A stretch of DNA of 64,000 nucleotides from positions 1,116,001 to 1,180,000 of the forward strand of contig NC_017075.1 in NCBI RefSeq assembly GCF_000284255.1, in the 5' to 3' direction. Below are positions 1-8,480 of the stretch, in pieces. Below the pieces are notes generated by a model that searched no databases, was not told the origin of the DNA, and saw only the letters and a program-made list of their open reading frames with translations. The DNA comes from Rubrivivax gelatinosus IL144 (lineage in GTDB: Bacteria > Pseudomonadota > Gammaproteobacteria > Burkholderiales > Burkholderiaceae_C). The translations under genes were made by a program, and so were the position numbers. Within the stretch, counting starts at the first letter, position 1, and every line of letters starts with the position of its first letter.

Positions 1-162
1 GCCGCCAGCGGCAGCGACTTCGCGGTCATCGCCGCGCGCTGCGGCGCCAGCCTGCTCGTCGCGCGTCGCCACCAGTCCCGGCTGGGCGATCTGCGCGAGG
101 TGAGCGACACCCTGACCCAGGGCGCGGCGCGCACGGTCGGCGTCGTCGTCAACGAGTTTTGA
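1..162 (+). CDS. EpsG-type chain-length determinant tyrosine kinase, C-terminal end (partial)
   Basis: Only the last 53 codons are inside the window; the frame is open from base 1 to a TGA at 160-162. The peptide contains a stretch reading SLLVARRHQSRL and ends GVVVNEF, which resembles the end of the P-loop/BY-kinase fold (the hydrophobic strand of a ParA/MinD-like ATPase followed by the GVVLN-type strand). The gene lies 21 bp before exosortase B, where EpsG kinases usually sit in XrtB-type exopolysaccharide loci. The family autophosphorylates on tyrosine and works with a Wzz-like partner to control polymer length. The catalytic Walker motifs lie outside the window, so the name rests on the tail and the context. 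Confidence 0.6.
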   Translation, partial: AASGSDFAVIAARCGASLLVARRHQSRLGDLREVSDTLTQGAARTVGVVVNEF

Positions 163-183
163 CGGCCCCGGCCGCGCCAGCCG

Positions 184-1068
184 ATGTCGGCCGTCGTGCG
201 ATCCGGTCCGCAACCGGCCCGGTCCCCCCGGGAGGTCGACGCCTGGTCGGCCGGCACCCTGGCGGCGGGGTTCCTGCTGCTGTACCTGCCGACCTACTGG
301 GGCCTGTCGCAGACGCTGTGGCGCAGCGACGAGCAGGGCCACGGGCCGATCATCCTGGCGCTGGGGCTGTGGCTGCTGTACCGCGCCAGCGGCGAGCTGC
401 TGGAGATGGCGCCGCGGCCAGCGCACGCCGCCGGCTGGGGGCTGCTGGTGCTGTCGCTGCTGCTGTACGCGCTCGGCCGCTCGCAGGCCGTGCTGATGTT
501 CGAGGTCGGCTCGCAGATCGGCGTGCTGGCCTCGCTGCTGCTGCTGTTTCGCGGCTGGCGCGCGCTGCGCCGCGTCTGGTTCCCGCTGTTCTTCCTGCTG
601 TTCATGGTGCCGCTGCCGGAGGCGCTGGTGGCGGCGGTGACGGCGCCGCTGAAGTCCGCGGTGTCGGCGACGGCCAGCTCGCTGCTCTACCAGCTCGGTT
701 ATCCGGTGGGGCGCTCGGGCGTCATCCTGACCGTCGGGCCGTTCCAACTGCTGGTGGCCGACGCCTGCGCCGGGCTGAACTCGATGTTCACGCTCGAGGC
801 CCTGGGCATGCTCTACATGAGCCTGATGAAGTACACGTCCAAGGCGCGCAACGTCGCCCTGGCGCTGCTGCTGGTGCCGATCGCCTTCGTCTCCAACGTC
901 GTGCGCGTGATGGTGCTGGTGTTGGTCACCTACCACTTCGGCGACGCGGCCGGGCAGGGTTTCGTGCACGGCTTCGCCGGCATGGTGCTGTTCGTCGTCG
1001 CGCTGATGCTGATGCTGGTGGCCGACCGCGCGCTCGGCGCGATCTTCGACTCGCGGCGGGCCGCATGA
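184..1068 (+). CDS. xrtB: Exosortase B (XrtB)
   Basis: A 294-residue polytopic inner-membrane protein of the exosortase/archaeosortase family, which are membrane transpeptidases thought to process C-terminally anchored proteins. The family catalytic triad is visible: Cys195 in the motif VADACAGLNS, Arg241 in SNVVRV and His262 in FVHGF. About eight hydrophobic segments span residues 25-280. The start is the first ATG after the kinase stop. Its TGA overlaps the epsI ATG (ATGA), which suggests translational coupling. The family subtype B is inferred from the pairing with an EpsI protein and from the EpsL homologue at 19501-20712. No PEP-CTERM type substrate is seen in this window. Confidence 0.9.
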   Translation: MSAVVRSGPQPARSPREVDAWSAGTLAAGFLLLYLPTYWGLSQTLWRSDEQGHGPIILALGLWLLYRASGELLEMAPRPAHAAGWGLLVLSLLLYALGRSQAVLMFEVGSQIGVLASLLLLFRGWRALRRVWFPLFFLLFMVPLPEALVAAVTAPLKSAVSATASSLLYQLGYPVGRSGVILTVGPFQLLVADACAGLNSMFTLEALGMLYMSLMKYTSKARNVALALLLVPIAFVSNVVRVMVLVLVTYHFGDAAGQGFVHGFAGMVLFVVALMLMLVADRALGAIFDSRRAA

Positions 1069-1757
1069 TCCGCGTGACGCGCAGGCGGGCCCTCGGGGTC
1101 TTCGCGGCGATGGCGCTGGCCGCCGGGGCGGCGCGCTGGGCGACGCCGACGGTGCACGTCTCCGACCTCGAGCCCAAGGTCGACCTGGAAGGCTGGTTCC
1201 CGCGCGCTTTCGGCGCCTGGCGCATCGACGACTCGCTGCCGGTCGTGATCCCCGCGCCCGACGCCCAGGCGCTGCTGGACAAGCTCTACAACCAGACGCT
1301 GGCGCGCACCTACGTCGACGGCGGCGGCCAGCGCGTGATGCTCTCGGTGGCCTACGGCGGCGACCAGTCCGACGGCACACGTGCCCACCGCCCCGAGGTC
1401 TGCTACCCGGCGCAGGGCTTCGAGCTGAGCGACAACCGCGTCGGCGAGCTCGATCTGGGCGGCGAGCGCCTGCGCGTGCGCCGGCTGATGGCCAACCTGG
1501 GCGGCCGGCACGAGCCGATCACCTACTGGACGATCGTCGGCGGCCAGATCGCGCTGTCGGGCACCGAACAGAAGCTCGCCCAGCTGCGCTACGGCTTGCG
1601 CGGCCTGATTCCCGACGGCCTGCTGGTGCGCGTGTCGAGCATCGATCCCGACAAGGCGCGCGGCTGGGCGCTGCAGCAGCGTTTCCTGGCCGACATGCGC
1701 AACGCGCTGTCGCCGGCGCTGCGCCAGCGGCTGGGCATGGACGCGTCCGCAACGTGA
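1065..1757 (+). CDS. epsI: Exosortase-associated protein EpsI, B type
   Basis: A 230-residue protein with a single N-terminal hydrophobic segment (about residues 9-25, after an Arg-rich TRRRAL start), so probably anchored in the inner membrane facing the periplasm. The family signature HRPEVCY is present at residues 108-114, with its conserved His, Glu and Cys. EpsI proteins occur next to or fused to exosortases and are required for exopolysaccharide production in some systems, but their chemistry is not settled. I chose the ATG at 1065 because it overlaps the xrtB stop by 4 bp and because the longer upstream frame is only antisense-like filler read over xrtB. It overlaps the following gene by GTGA. 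Confidence 0.9.
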   Translation: MIRVTRRRALGVFAAMALAAGAARWATPTVHVSDLEPKVDLEGWFPRAFGAWRIDDSLPVVIPAPDAQALLDKLYNQTLARTYVDGGGQRVMLSVAYGGDQSDGTRAHRPEVCYPAQGFELSDNRVGELDLGGERLRVRRLMANLGGRHEPITYWTIVGGQIALSGTEQKLAQLRYGLRGLIPDGLLVRVSSIDPDKARGWALQQRFLADMRNALSPALRQRLGMDASAT

Positions 1758-3241
1758 ATGGCTCGCGCGTCGCCCGCCCCGATGCCGCGGGGGCCCCACC
1801 GGTGAGCGGCGAGCTCAAGCGCCTGGCGCTGCGCGGGCTGCTCTGGTCGGTCGTCCAGAGCTGGGGCGGCAAGGCGCTGACCTTCTTGCTCTTCCTCGTG
1901 CTGGCGCGGCTGCTGACGCCCGAGCAGCTCGGCGCCGCGGCGGCGGTGATGGTCGTCGTCTCCTTCCTGCAGATCCTCGGTGAGCAGGGTTACGGCGACG
2001 CCCTGGTGCAGCGGCAGAACCTGCAGCCGCACGAGGCCAACCTGCCGTTCGTCGTGTCGATCGCCAGCGCCTGCACGCTGGCGCTGGCGGTGGCGCTGGG
2101 CGCGCCGTGGATCGCAGGCGCGATGCGCGCCGAGGACCTCGCGCCCTACCTCGCGGTCGCCGCGCTGGGGCTGCCGCTGAGCTCGCTGTGGATGTTCCAG
2201 GAGGCCTTCTACCGCCGCGGCCTGCAGTACCGCTACCTGGCGGCGCGCCTGCTCGTCGTCACCGCCTTCGCCGGGGCGCTGGCGATCGCGCTGGCCTTCG
2301 CCGGCTGGGGCACCTGGAGCCTCGTCGTGCAGGCCGTGCTCGCCGCGGGGCTGAGCGCGGCCTGGATGTGGCGCCGGCCGCTGTGGCGGCCGTCGCGGCA
2401 GTTCGACCGCGCGAGCTTCGGCGAGATCTTCGCCTTCAGCCGCAGCGTGACGACCTACCGCGTGGCCGACTTCGTGTCCGCGCGCGCGGTGGAGCTGATC
2501 ATCATCACGCTGCACGGCACGGCCGCGCTCGGCCTGTACAGCGTCGGCTCGCGCATCTACCAGACGCTGATGCAGCTGCTGTCCTCGTCGGTGATGGGCG
2601 TCTCGCTGAGCGCCCTGTCGCGCATCGCGCACGACGTCGACCGCCTGCGTGCGGCCTACACGAAGACGCTGACGATCGGCTCGGCGGTCGGCACCGCGGT
2701 CTTCGTCGGCGTCGCCGCGGTGGCGTCCGAGCTGACGCGCACCGTCTTCGGCGAGCGCTGGGCCGATTCGGCCCCGGTCATGCAGGTGCTGATGCTGCTG
2801 GGCGCGGTGCAGTGCGTGCAGTTCATGAACGGCTCGGTGTTCAACGCGCTGGGCCGGCCGCACTACATCGCGCTGATGACGATCGCCAAGGCGAGCGTCA
2901 CGCTCGCGGCGCTGGCGCTGGTCCCGGCGGGCTCGGCCTACGAGCTGGCGGTGGTCTTCGCCGTGTGCCAGCTGTCGATCACGCCGGTGACCTACTGGCT
3001 GGTGCTGCGCCTGCTGCGCATGCCGGTGCGCAGCCTGCTGCGCCACGGGGCGCCGTTCTTCGTTTCGGCCGCGGTGGCCTTCGCCGGCGTGCAGTGGCTG
3101 CGTGCGTCGGGGCTGCTGCCGCCGTCGCCGGTGCTGCAGCTGGGTCTGCTGTCGGCGTCGTATCTCGGGGTCTACGTCGTGTTGGCGGCCCTCACGGGCT
3201 GGGGCCAGCTGCGCGCCGTGGCCAGCTACCTGGCGCGCTAG
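1754..3241 (+). CDS. Wzx-like oligosaccharide flippase
   Basis: A 495-residue polytopic membrane protein of the MOP superfamily (polysaccharide biosynthesis protein type). It has about twelve to fourteen hydrophobic segments, starting at residues 35-60 (FLLFLVLARLLTPEQLGAAA), the typical first helix and loop of Wzx/RfbX proteins. The expected role is to move lipid-linked oligosaccharide repeat units across the inner membrane. The start is a GTG at 1754 that overlaps the epsI stop by 4 bp; no in-frame ATG is near. It lies between the exosortase pair and glycosyl-modifying genes, as expected for a Wzx/Wzy pathway whose polymerase candidate is at 7341-8480. Confidence 0.85.
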   Translation: MNGSRVARPDAAGAPPVSGELKRLALRGLLWSVVQSWGGKALTFLLFLVLARLLTPEQLGAAAAVMVVVSFLQILGEQGYGDALVQRQNLQPHEANLPFVVSIASACTLALAVALGAPWIAGAMRAEDLAPYLAVAALGLPLSSLWMFQEAFYRRGLQYRYLAARLLVVTAFAGALAIALAFAGWGTWSLVVQAVLAAGLSAAWMWRRPLWRPSRQFDRASFGEIFAFSRSVTTYRVADFVSARAVELIIITLHGTAALGLYSVGSRIYQTLMQLLSSSVMGVSLSALSRIAHDVDRLRAAYTKTLTIGSAVGTAVFVGVAAVASELTRTVFGERWADSAPVMQVLMLLGAVQCVQFMNGSVFNALGRPHYIALMTIAKASVTLAALALVPAGSAYELAVVFAVCQLSITPVTYWLVLRLLRMPVRSLLRHGAPFFVSAAVAFAGVQWLRASGLLPPSPVLQLGLLSASYLGVYVVLAALTGWGQLRAVASYLAR

Positions 3242-3254
3242 TCGGAGGGTTCGG

Positions 3255-4367
3255 ATGAGGCTCGGTCTCGGTCTGCGATCGCGCTACCAGCGGTTCCCGC
3301 TGGTGCGCTTCGGGCGCTACGCCTACCTGAGGCGCTGGGAGGACTATCGCCTCGCACCGTCGGCGCCCTGCGTGCGCTACATCGGCTGGCTCGGCCACCG
3401 CAACATCGGCGACGAGGCGCTGTACCAGGCCTTCCGCAGCACCATCGCGCCCGACGCGCTGGTGGTGCCGTTCGACGACTGGTCGCCGGTCTCCTGGATG
3501 GCCGAACGCCGCAACGCCGACGTGGTGCTCGGCGGCGGCACGCTGATCAACGTGCGCGCCTACCTGGGTGCGATGCAGCGCGCCAACGAGCTCGGCGGCC
3601 GCATCTGCGTCTTCGGCACCGGCGTCGCCGACCTGGCGTACTGGGCGCAGCACGGCGGCCGCGGCCGCGGCGACGAGGCCGAGTGGGTGCGCGTGCTGCG
3701 CGGCGCGCAGTACCTCGGCGTGCGCGGCCCGCGTTCGCTGGACTGGATGCGCCGCCAGGGCCTGGGCAGCGCCGAGATCGTCGGCGACCCGGCGGTGTCG
3801 GTCGCCGCGCCGAGCTGGGACGCCGGCAGCGGCCGCGTCGTCGGCCTGAACCTCGGCAGCCACGACCCGGTGCAGGGCTCGGCCGACGGCGTGTACCAGG
3901 CTGCGCTGCATGCGCTGCGCGAGTTCCTGGCGCGGGGCTACCGCGTGCACTTCATCCCGCTGCACGACATCGACTCGGACGCCGGCGCCGCGCTCGCCCG
4001 GGAGGTGGACGACCCCGGCTTCGTCGTGCACCGCTTCGACCCGGACGTGCAGCTGTGCCTGCAGCGCCTGCGGGCCTGCCGCTTCGTCGTCGGCCAGCGC
4101 CTGCACGCCACCGTGCTGGCCAGCGCTTTGGGCATTCCCAACCTGTCGCTGAGCTACCAGCCCAAGTGCCTGGACTTCCTCGAGTCGATCGACTGCGCCG
4201 CGCTCGCGCTGCCGACCGAGCACCTCACCGGGCCGGCCCTCGTGGAGCGCGCCTTCGAGCTGGAGGCCGTGGCCGGCGCCTGGAACACGCGCCTGGTGCA
4301 GGCCTGCGACGGGCTGCGCGAGCGCCAGCACCGCCGCGCGCGCGATCTCGGCTGGGCACGGCCATGA
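3255..4367 (+). CDS. Polysaccharide pyruvyl transferase family protein
   Basis: A 370-residue cytoplasmic protein. The N-terminal motif GHRNIGDEALYQAF (about residues 48-60) and the C-terminal stretch VGQRLHATVLASALGIP are typical of the pyruvyl transferase family (PF04230), which adds ketal pyruvate from phosphoenolpyruvate to sugars of exopolysaccharides. A GGAGGG ribosome-binding site at 3244-3249 precedes the ATG at 3255 and decides the start against the longer upstream frame, which runs over the flippase gene. Pyruvylation would give the polymer negative charge. The stop overlaps the next start (ATGA). Confidence 0.82.
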   Translation: MRLGLGLRSRYQRFPLVRFGRYAYLRRWEDYRLAPSAPCVRYIGWLGHRNIGDEALYQAFRSTIAPDALVVPFDDWSPVSWMAERRNADVVLGGGTLINVRAYLGAMQRANELGGRICVFGTGVADLAYWAQHGGRGRGDEAEWVRVLRGAQYLGVRGPRSLDWMRRQGLGSAEIVGDPAVSVAAPSWDAGSGRVVGLNLGSHDPVQGSADGVYQAALHALREFLARGYRVHFIPLHDIDSDAGAALAREVDDPGFVVHRFDPDVQLCLQRLRACRFVVGQRLHATVLASALGIPNLSLSYQPKCLDFLESIDCAALALPTEHLTGPALVERAFELEAVAGAWNTRLVQACDGLRERQHRRARDLGWARP

Positions 4368-5617
4368 ACGCGCAGCCGATGGATCCGCCGGTGCACGAGC
4401 CGGCCCTGCGCCGCCCCGGGACGGCCGCCGCCCGCGGCGGCAAGGTCCTGGTCGTCTCCGATGTGCCGCCGTTCCCGACGAGTTCGGGCAACCGCGCCCG
4501 CATCCGCACGCTGACCGAGGTCATCGCCGGCCTCGGCCACGAGCTGCATTTCGCGGCGCTGGTGCGCCCCGGCAGCGGCCTGGACCCGCAGATGTCGCGG
4601 CACTACGGCCGCCGCCTGCACGTGCTGCCCTTCGAGCGCCGCCGCGGGCCGGCCTGGGCCTGGGAGCACGCGGCGCGGCGCCTGCGCCAGCGCCTGAACC
4701 TGGACGCCGGCTGGCTGTGGACGCTCGACGCCTGGTACGACGACCGGCTCGACGCCCGGCTGCGCGAGCTGCAGGCGCGCGAGAGCTTCGACACGGTGCT
4801 GATCGAGTACGTCTACCTGTCGCGCGCCGCCTGCGTCTTCCCGCCCGGGGTGCGCACGGTCATCGACACGCACGACCGCTTCACGCGCCGCCACCGTGCC
4901 GCGCGCGAGGCCGGGCAGGCCTACGGCTGGTTCTCGCTCGCCGAAGCCGACGAGCGCCGCGGCCTGGCGCGCGCCGACGCGGTGATCGCGATCCAGGACG
5001 ACGAGGCGGCGTTCTTCTCCGCATTGCTGGCCGGCACCTCGACCACCGTCGAGACCGTGGGCCACGTCTTCGAGCCGGCCGCGCCGGTGCGGCGCGCGCG
5101 GGCACGGCGCGCGCTGCTCGTCGGCTCGCACAACCCGGTGAACGCCGAAGGCGCGCGCTACTTCGTCGGGCAGGTGCTGCCGCGGGTGCAGCAGGAGCTG
5201 CCGGACTTCGAGCTGCTGATCGCCGGCGACGTCGGCCAGGCGGTCGCCGACGCGCCCGGCCTGCGCAAGCTCGGCCGCGTGACGGCGATCGGCGAGGCCT
5301 ACGCCCAGGCGGCGCTGGCGCTGAACCCGGTGCGCTCGGGCACGGGCCTGTGCATCAAGTCGCTGGAGACCCTGGCCTACGGCCTGCCGCTGGTCACGAC
5401 GCGCAGCGGAGCCCGCGGCCTGGAGGCCTGGGCCGGGAGCGCCTTCAGCATGGTGCCCGACGACGACCCGCAGGCGATGGCCGCGGCGATCTGCACGCTG
5501 CTGCGCCGCGACGATCAGGCCGAGGCGATGGGGCGCAGCGCCCGCGCCGCGGCGCTGGAGATCAACCGCGTGCAGCTCGCCGCGCTGCGGCGGCTGCTCG
5601 GCAGGGGCGAGGCATGA
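4364..5617 (+). CDS. Glycosyltransferase, GT4-like
   Basis: A 417-residue protein with a two-domain GT-B look. The N-terminal half begins after a roughly 25-residue tail with KVLVVSDVPPFP and a gap-rich loop SSGNRAR, typical of the acceptor domain. The C-terminal half has GSHNPVNAEGARYF and the donor-site segment TGLCIKSLETLAYGLPLV, with the conserved Glu used for nucleotide-sugar binding. It should add one sugar to the growing lipid-linked unit at the inner face of the membrane; donor and linkage cannot be read from sequence. It overlaps its neighbours by 4 bp at both ends, so it is in the same operon. Confidence 0.82.
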   Translation: MNAQPMDPPVHEPALRRPGTAAARGGKVLVVSDVPPFPTSSGNRARIRTLTEVIAGLGHELHFAALVRPGSGLDPQMSRHYGRRLHVLPFERRRGPAWAWEHAARRLRQRLNLDAGWLWTLDAWYDDRLDARLRELQARESFDTVLIEYVYLSRAACVFPPGVRTVIDTHDRFTRRHRAAREAGQAYGWFSLAEADERRGLARADAVIAIQDDEAAFFSALLAGTSTTVETVGHVFEPAAPVRRARARRALLVGSHNPVNAEGARYFVGQVLPRVQQELPDFELLIAGDVGQAVADAPGLRKLGRVTAIGEAYAQAALALNPVRSGTGLCIKSLETLAYGLPLVTTRSGARGLEAWAGSAFSMVPDDDPQAMAAAICTLLRRDDQAEAMGRSARAAALEINRVQLAALRRLLGRGEA

Positions 5618-7344
5618 GGCGGCGGCAGGCGTCGGCGCTGCGGGCCTGCGGCCTGCTGCTGGCGGCCGTGCTGGCCGCGGTCTCGGCCGGCGGGGCGGCG
5701 GCGCAGGAGCGGCGCAGCGGCTGGCAGCTCAACCGCTTCGGCGACGCGGCCGAGGCCCGGCTGCGCACCGCACCGGCCCGGCCGGCCGAAGTCCTGCTGG
5801 TCGGCCGCGACGGCGACGCCCAGGGCGCGCGGGCCCACGTCGTCTACCCGCTGAACCTCGTCGCCGACCACCGGTACCGTGTCCGGGTGCGGCTTTCCGG
5901 CGAGCCGGGCAGCCGCATCCAGCTGATGGTGCGGCGCAGCGCGGCGCCGTACGACGCCGTCGTGCAAGAGGATCTGGAACTCGACGAGGCGGGCCGCAGC
6001 GCCGAGCTGGAGTGGGTGGCCTACGACGAACCCGGCGCATTCGACCTGCGCATCGTGCCGCGCTCGCCGCGCGTGCAGCTGCAGGTCGGCACGCCCGAGA
6101 TCGAGGATCTGGGTCGCGTCAGCCTCGGCAGCGCCGGCACGCCGCCGCCCTTCGACGCTCGCCTGCTCGGCGTGCACCTGAACAAGTTCGCCCAGTACCG
6201 CACGGTGCCGGCGCTGGGCACCGGGCTCGTGCGCATCTGGGACATGCGCACGAACTGGCATCACCTCGCCCCGACTCCCGAAGCCTGGACGGCGCGCAGC
6301 GCCGACGCCTGGAAGCAGCTGGACGACCTGGTCGGGGTCGTGCAGCGTCGCGCCCCCGGCGCGACGCTGCTGATGACGCTGGGCCAGCCGCCGGCCTGGG
6401 CCTCGGCCAGCCCGCAGGCCACCTGTGCCTACGGCACCGGCACCTGCGGCGCGCCGGCCAGCCTGGATGCCTGGCGCGACTACGTGCAGACGCTCGCCCA
6501 GCGCTACAAGGGGCGCATCCGCTGGTGGGAGCTGTGGAACGAGCCCGACTACGCGCGCTTCTACGTGCCGACGCTGTCCCTCGTGGAGCTGGCCCGCGTG
6601 GCGTCTCAGGTGCTGAAGTCGGTGGACCCGGAGAACCGCCTCGTCTCGCCCGGCTTCACCGGCAACGGCTACGCCGCGCTCGACCGCTTCCTGGCCCAGG
6701 GCGGAGGGCGTTATGTCGACGCCATCGGCTTCCACTGGTACGTGCGTGCCGCGCCGGAAAGCCTGGTGCCGCGCGTGCGCAACCTGCGCGCGCTGATGCA
6801 GCGCCGCGGCGCCGGCCAGCTGCCGCTGTGGAACACCGAGGGCGCTCCCTGGTGCAACCCGGGGCGCGAGAGCCCCTGCGCCTTCGAAGGACTGGCCGGC
6901 GACGAACTGGACGCGCTGCCGATGCGCTACGTGCTGACGATGTGGCTGGAGGGCGTGGCCGCGTCGGCGTACTACACGGTCGAAGGCTCGGGCCGCCGGG
7001 CGGTGCCGCTCTTCGACCCCGACCGCAAGCTGGTGACACGCGCCGGCGAGGCCTTCGCCAGCCTGGGCGACTGGCTGCGCGACGCCCGCGTCGAATCGGT
7101 TCAGCCCTGGGGCGAGGCCGGCATCGCGGTGCGCCTTCGGCGCGGCGGGGACGCGTCGGTGCTCGTCTGGTCGCAGCGCCGCGACGAGGCCTTGCGCGTG
7201 CCGGCGGACTGGGGCATGGCACGAGCGCAGACGCCCTGGGGCGACACGCTGGCGTGGCGGCCGGGCGAGCCGCTGGTCGTCGGCCGCGTGCCCTTGCGGC
7301 TGCAGGCTGCGGGGGGCCGCGCGGCGGCCCAGGCCAGCCGATGA
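5614..7344 (+). CDS. Exported glycoside hydrolase, GH39-like, with N-terminal carbohydrate-binding-like domain
   Basis: A 576-residue protein with a cleavable signal peptide (about residues 1-30, ending AGGAAAQ). Residues 35-165 look like a beta-sandwich binding domain. Residues 180-560 form a clan GH-A type catalytic barrel: the acid/base Glu310 lies in WWELWNEPDY and the likely nucleophile Glu409 in PLWNTEGAPW. The match to GH39 and similar beta-xylosidase-like families is by motif only. It is encoded between glycosyltransferases with 4-bp overlaps on both sides, so it should act on the same polymer in the periplasm or at the surface, for trimming, release or turnover. A second, related enzyme is encoded at 10652-13123. 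Confidence 0.8.
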   Translation: MRRRQASALRACGLLLAAVLAAVSAGGAAAQERRSGWQLNRFGDAAEARLRTAPARPAEVLLVGRDGDAQGARAHVVYPLNLVADHRYRVRVRLSGEPGSRIQLMVRRSAAPYDAVVQEDLELDEAGRSAELEWVAYDEPGAFDLRIVPRSPRVQLQVGTPEIEDLGRVSLGSAGTPPPFDARLLGVHLNKFAQYRTVPALGTGLVRIWDMRTNWHHLAPTPEAWTARSADAWKQLDDLVGVVQRRAPGATLLMTLGQPPAWASASPQATCAYGTGTCGAPASLDAWRDYVQTLAQRYKGRIRWWELWNEPDYARFYVPTLSLVELARVASQVLKSVDPENRLVSPGFTGNGYAALDRFLAQGGGRYVDAIGFHWYVRAAPESLVPRVRNLRALMQRRGAGQLPLWNTEGAPWCNPGRESPCAFEGLAGDELDALPMRYVLTMWLEGVAASAYYTVEGSGRRAVPLFDPDRKLVTRAGEAFASLGDWLRDARVESVQPWGEAGIAVRLRRGGDASVLVWSQRRDEALRVPADWGMARAQTPWGDTLAWRPGEPLVVGRVPLRLQAAGGRAAAQASR

Positions 7345-8480
7345 AGTACACCATCCTGCAGCCCCGCCGCGAGCCGCTGGGCAGCCTGCTGCGTCTGGAC
7401 ATGCTGGTCGCCGGCATCTGCATCGCCGCGCTCGGCATGACGATGCTGGTCGGCAGCCTGCGCCTGGTGACCTACGTGATCCCGCCGTTGGCGCTGCTGG
7501 CCGTGCTGGCCACCGGTCGCCTGACCTGGTCGCCGAACGCGCCGCCGTACCTGGTGCTGATCGCCGCCGCGGCCCTGCTCGCGCCGCTGGGCAACATGGC
7601 CGGCCTGCAGGACGTCTACCTGATGCTGATCGGCCTGTCGCCGTTCGCCTTCGGTTGCCGCTACCGGCTGCCGTGGCAGCACATCTTCTGGGCGGCGGTG
7701 GTGGCGACACTGCTGACCTACGTCCGCAAGGGCGGCGTGGGCGGCGTCGAGTTCGATCCGATGACCTCGCGTTCCAGCTTCGAGGCCACGACGAGCTTCG
7801 TCTTCGGCGTGCTCGCGGCCTGGGCGGCCTGCGAGAGACGCTGGCTGGCTTCGCTGCTGGCGCTGCTGCTGTGCATCCTCACGCTCAAGCGCATCGTCGC
7901 GCTCGGCGCGATCGTGGTCGTGGCCGCGATGCTGCTGCCGCGCCGCTGGGTCGACCGGCTGCTGCGGCCGCTGCCGATGATCCTGCTGAACGTGCTGTAC
8001 CTGCTGGTGGTCATCCGCTACACGCAGGGCGGCTTCGATGCGCTGATCGTCCAGTACACCTCGCAGAGTTCGGACCAGCTCGGCATGGGGCGCCAGCGCC
8101 TGTACCACTACCCCGTGCAGGAGCTGTTGCACGACCCCTGGCGCTTCGCCTTCGTGGGCATGGGGCCGGGCAGCGCCTACGAGGTCATGAAGGGCGGCTG
8201 GGGCTTTCTCGGCAAGGCCAACCTGCACAACGACTCGCTGAAGATCCTCTTCGAGTACGGGGGACTCGTCTGGGCCGGCTTCTACGCCGTGCTCTACCGC
8301 ACTTCGCAGCGCCTGGAACTGCGCATCCTGATGCTCTTCGTCAACATCATGTTCCTGACCGACAACACGCTGATCTACCCCTACGTCATCTTCGCGATCG
8401 GCATCGCCTGCCAGAGTCTCGCCCCGGCGTCCGACACCGCGCAGGCCTGGGCGCGCGGCGACGCGGGAGCACGGCGATGA
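7341..8480 (+). CDS. Wzy-like polysaccharide polymerase / O-antigen ligase family membrane protein
   Basis: A 379-residue integral membrane protein with about ten hydrophobic segments. A periplasmic loop near residues 225-300 carries GQGGFDALI-like and QELLHDPWRFAFVG segments followed by GMGPGS and LHND motifs, as often seen in the large loop of Wzy/WaaL-type proteins. It is the only polymerase candidate in the exopolysaccharide region and pairs with the flippase at 1754-3241. The start ATG at 7341 overlaps the hydrolase stop by 4 bp. Family assignment is by topology and context because Wzy proteins share little sequence. Confidence 0.7.
   Translation: MKYTILQPRREPLGSLLRLDMLVAGICIAALGMTMLVGSLRLVTYVIPPLALLAVLATGRLTWSPNAPPYLVLIAAAALLAPLGNMAGLQDVYLMLIGLSPFAFGCRYRLPWQHIFWAAVVATLLTYVRKGGVGGVEFDPMTSRSSFEATTSFVFGVLAAWAACERRWLASLLALLLCILTLKRIVALGAIVVVAAMLLPRRWVDRLLRPLPMILLNVLYLLVVIRYTQGGFDALIVQYTSQSSDQLGMGRQRLYHYPVQELLHDPWRFAFVGMGPGSAYEVMKGGWGFLGKANLHNDSLKILFEYGGLVWAGFYAVLYRTSQRLELRILMLFVNIMFLTDNTLIYPYVIFAIGIACQSLAPASDTAQAWARGDAGARR

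Noticed and set aside
1589..3046. A 485-codon leftward frame opposite the flippase gene
   Set aside because: It has the His/Arg/Gln/Asp-rich composition produced by antisense reading of GC-rich genes and no start signal or family motif.
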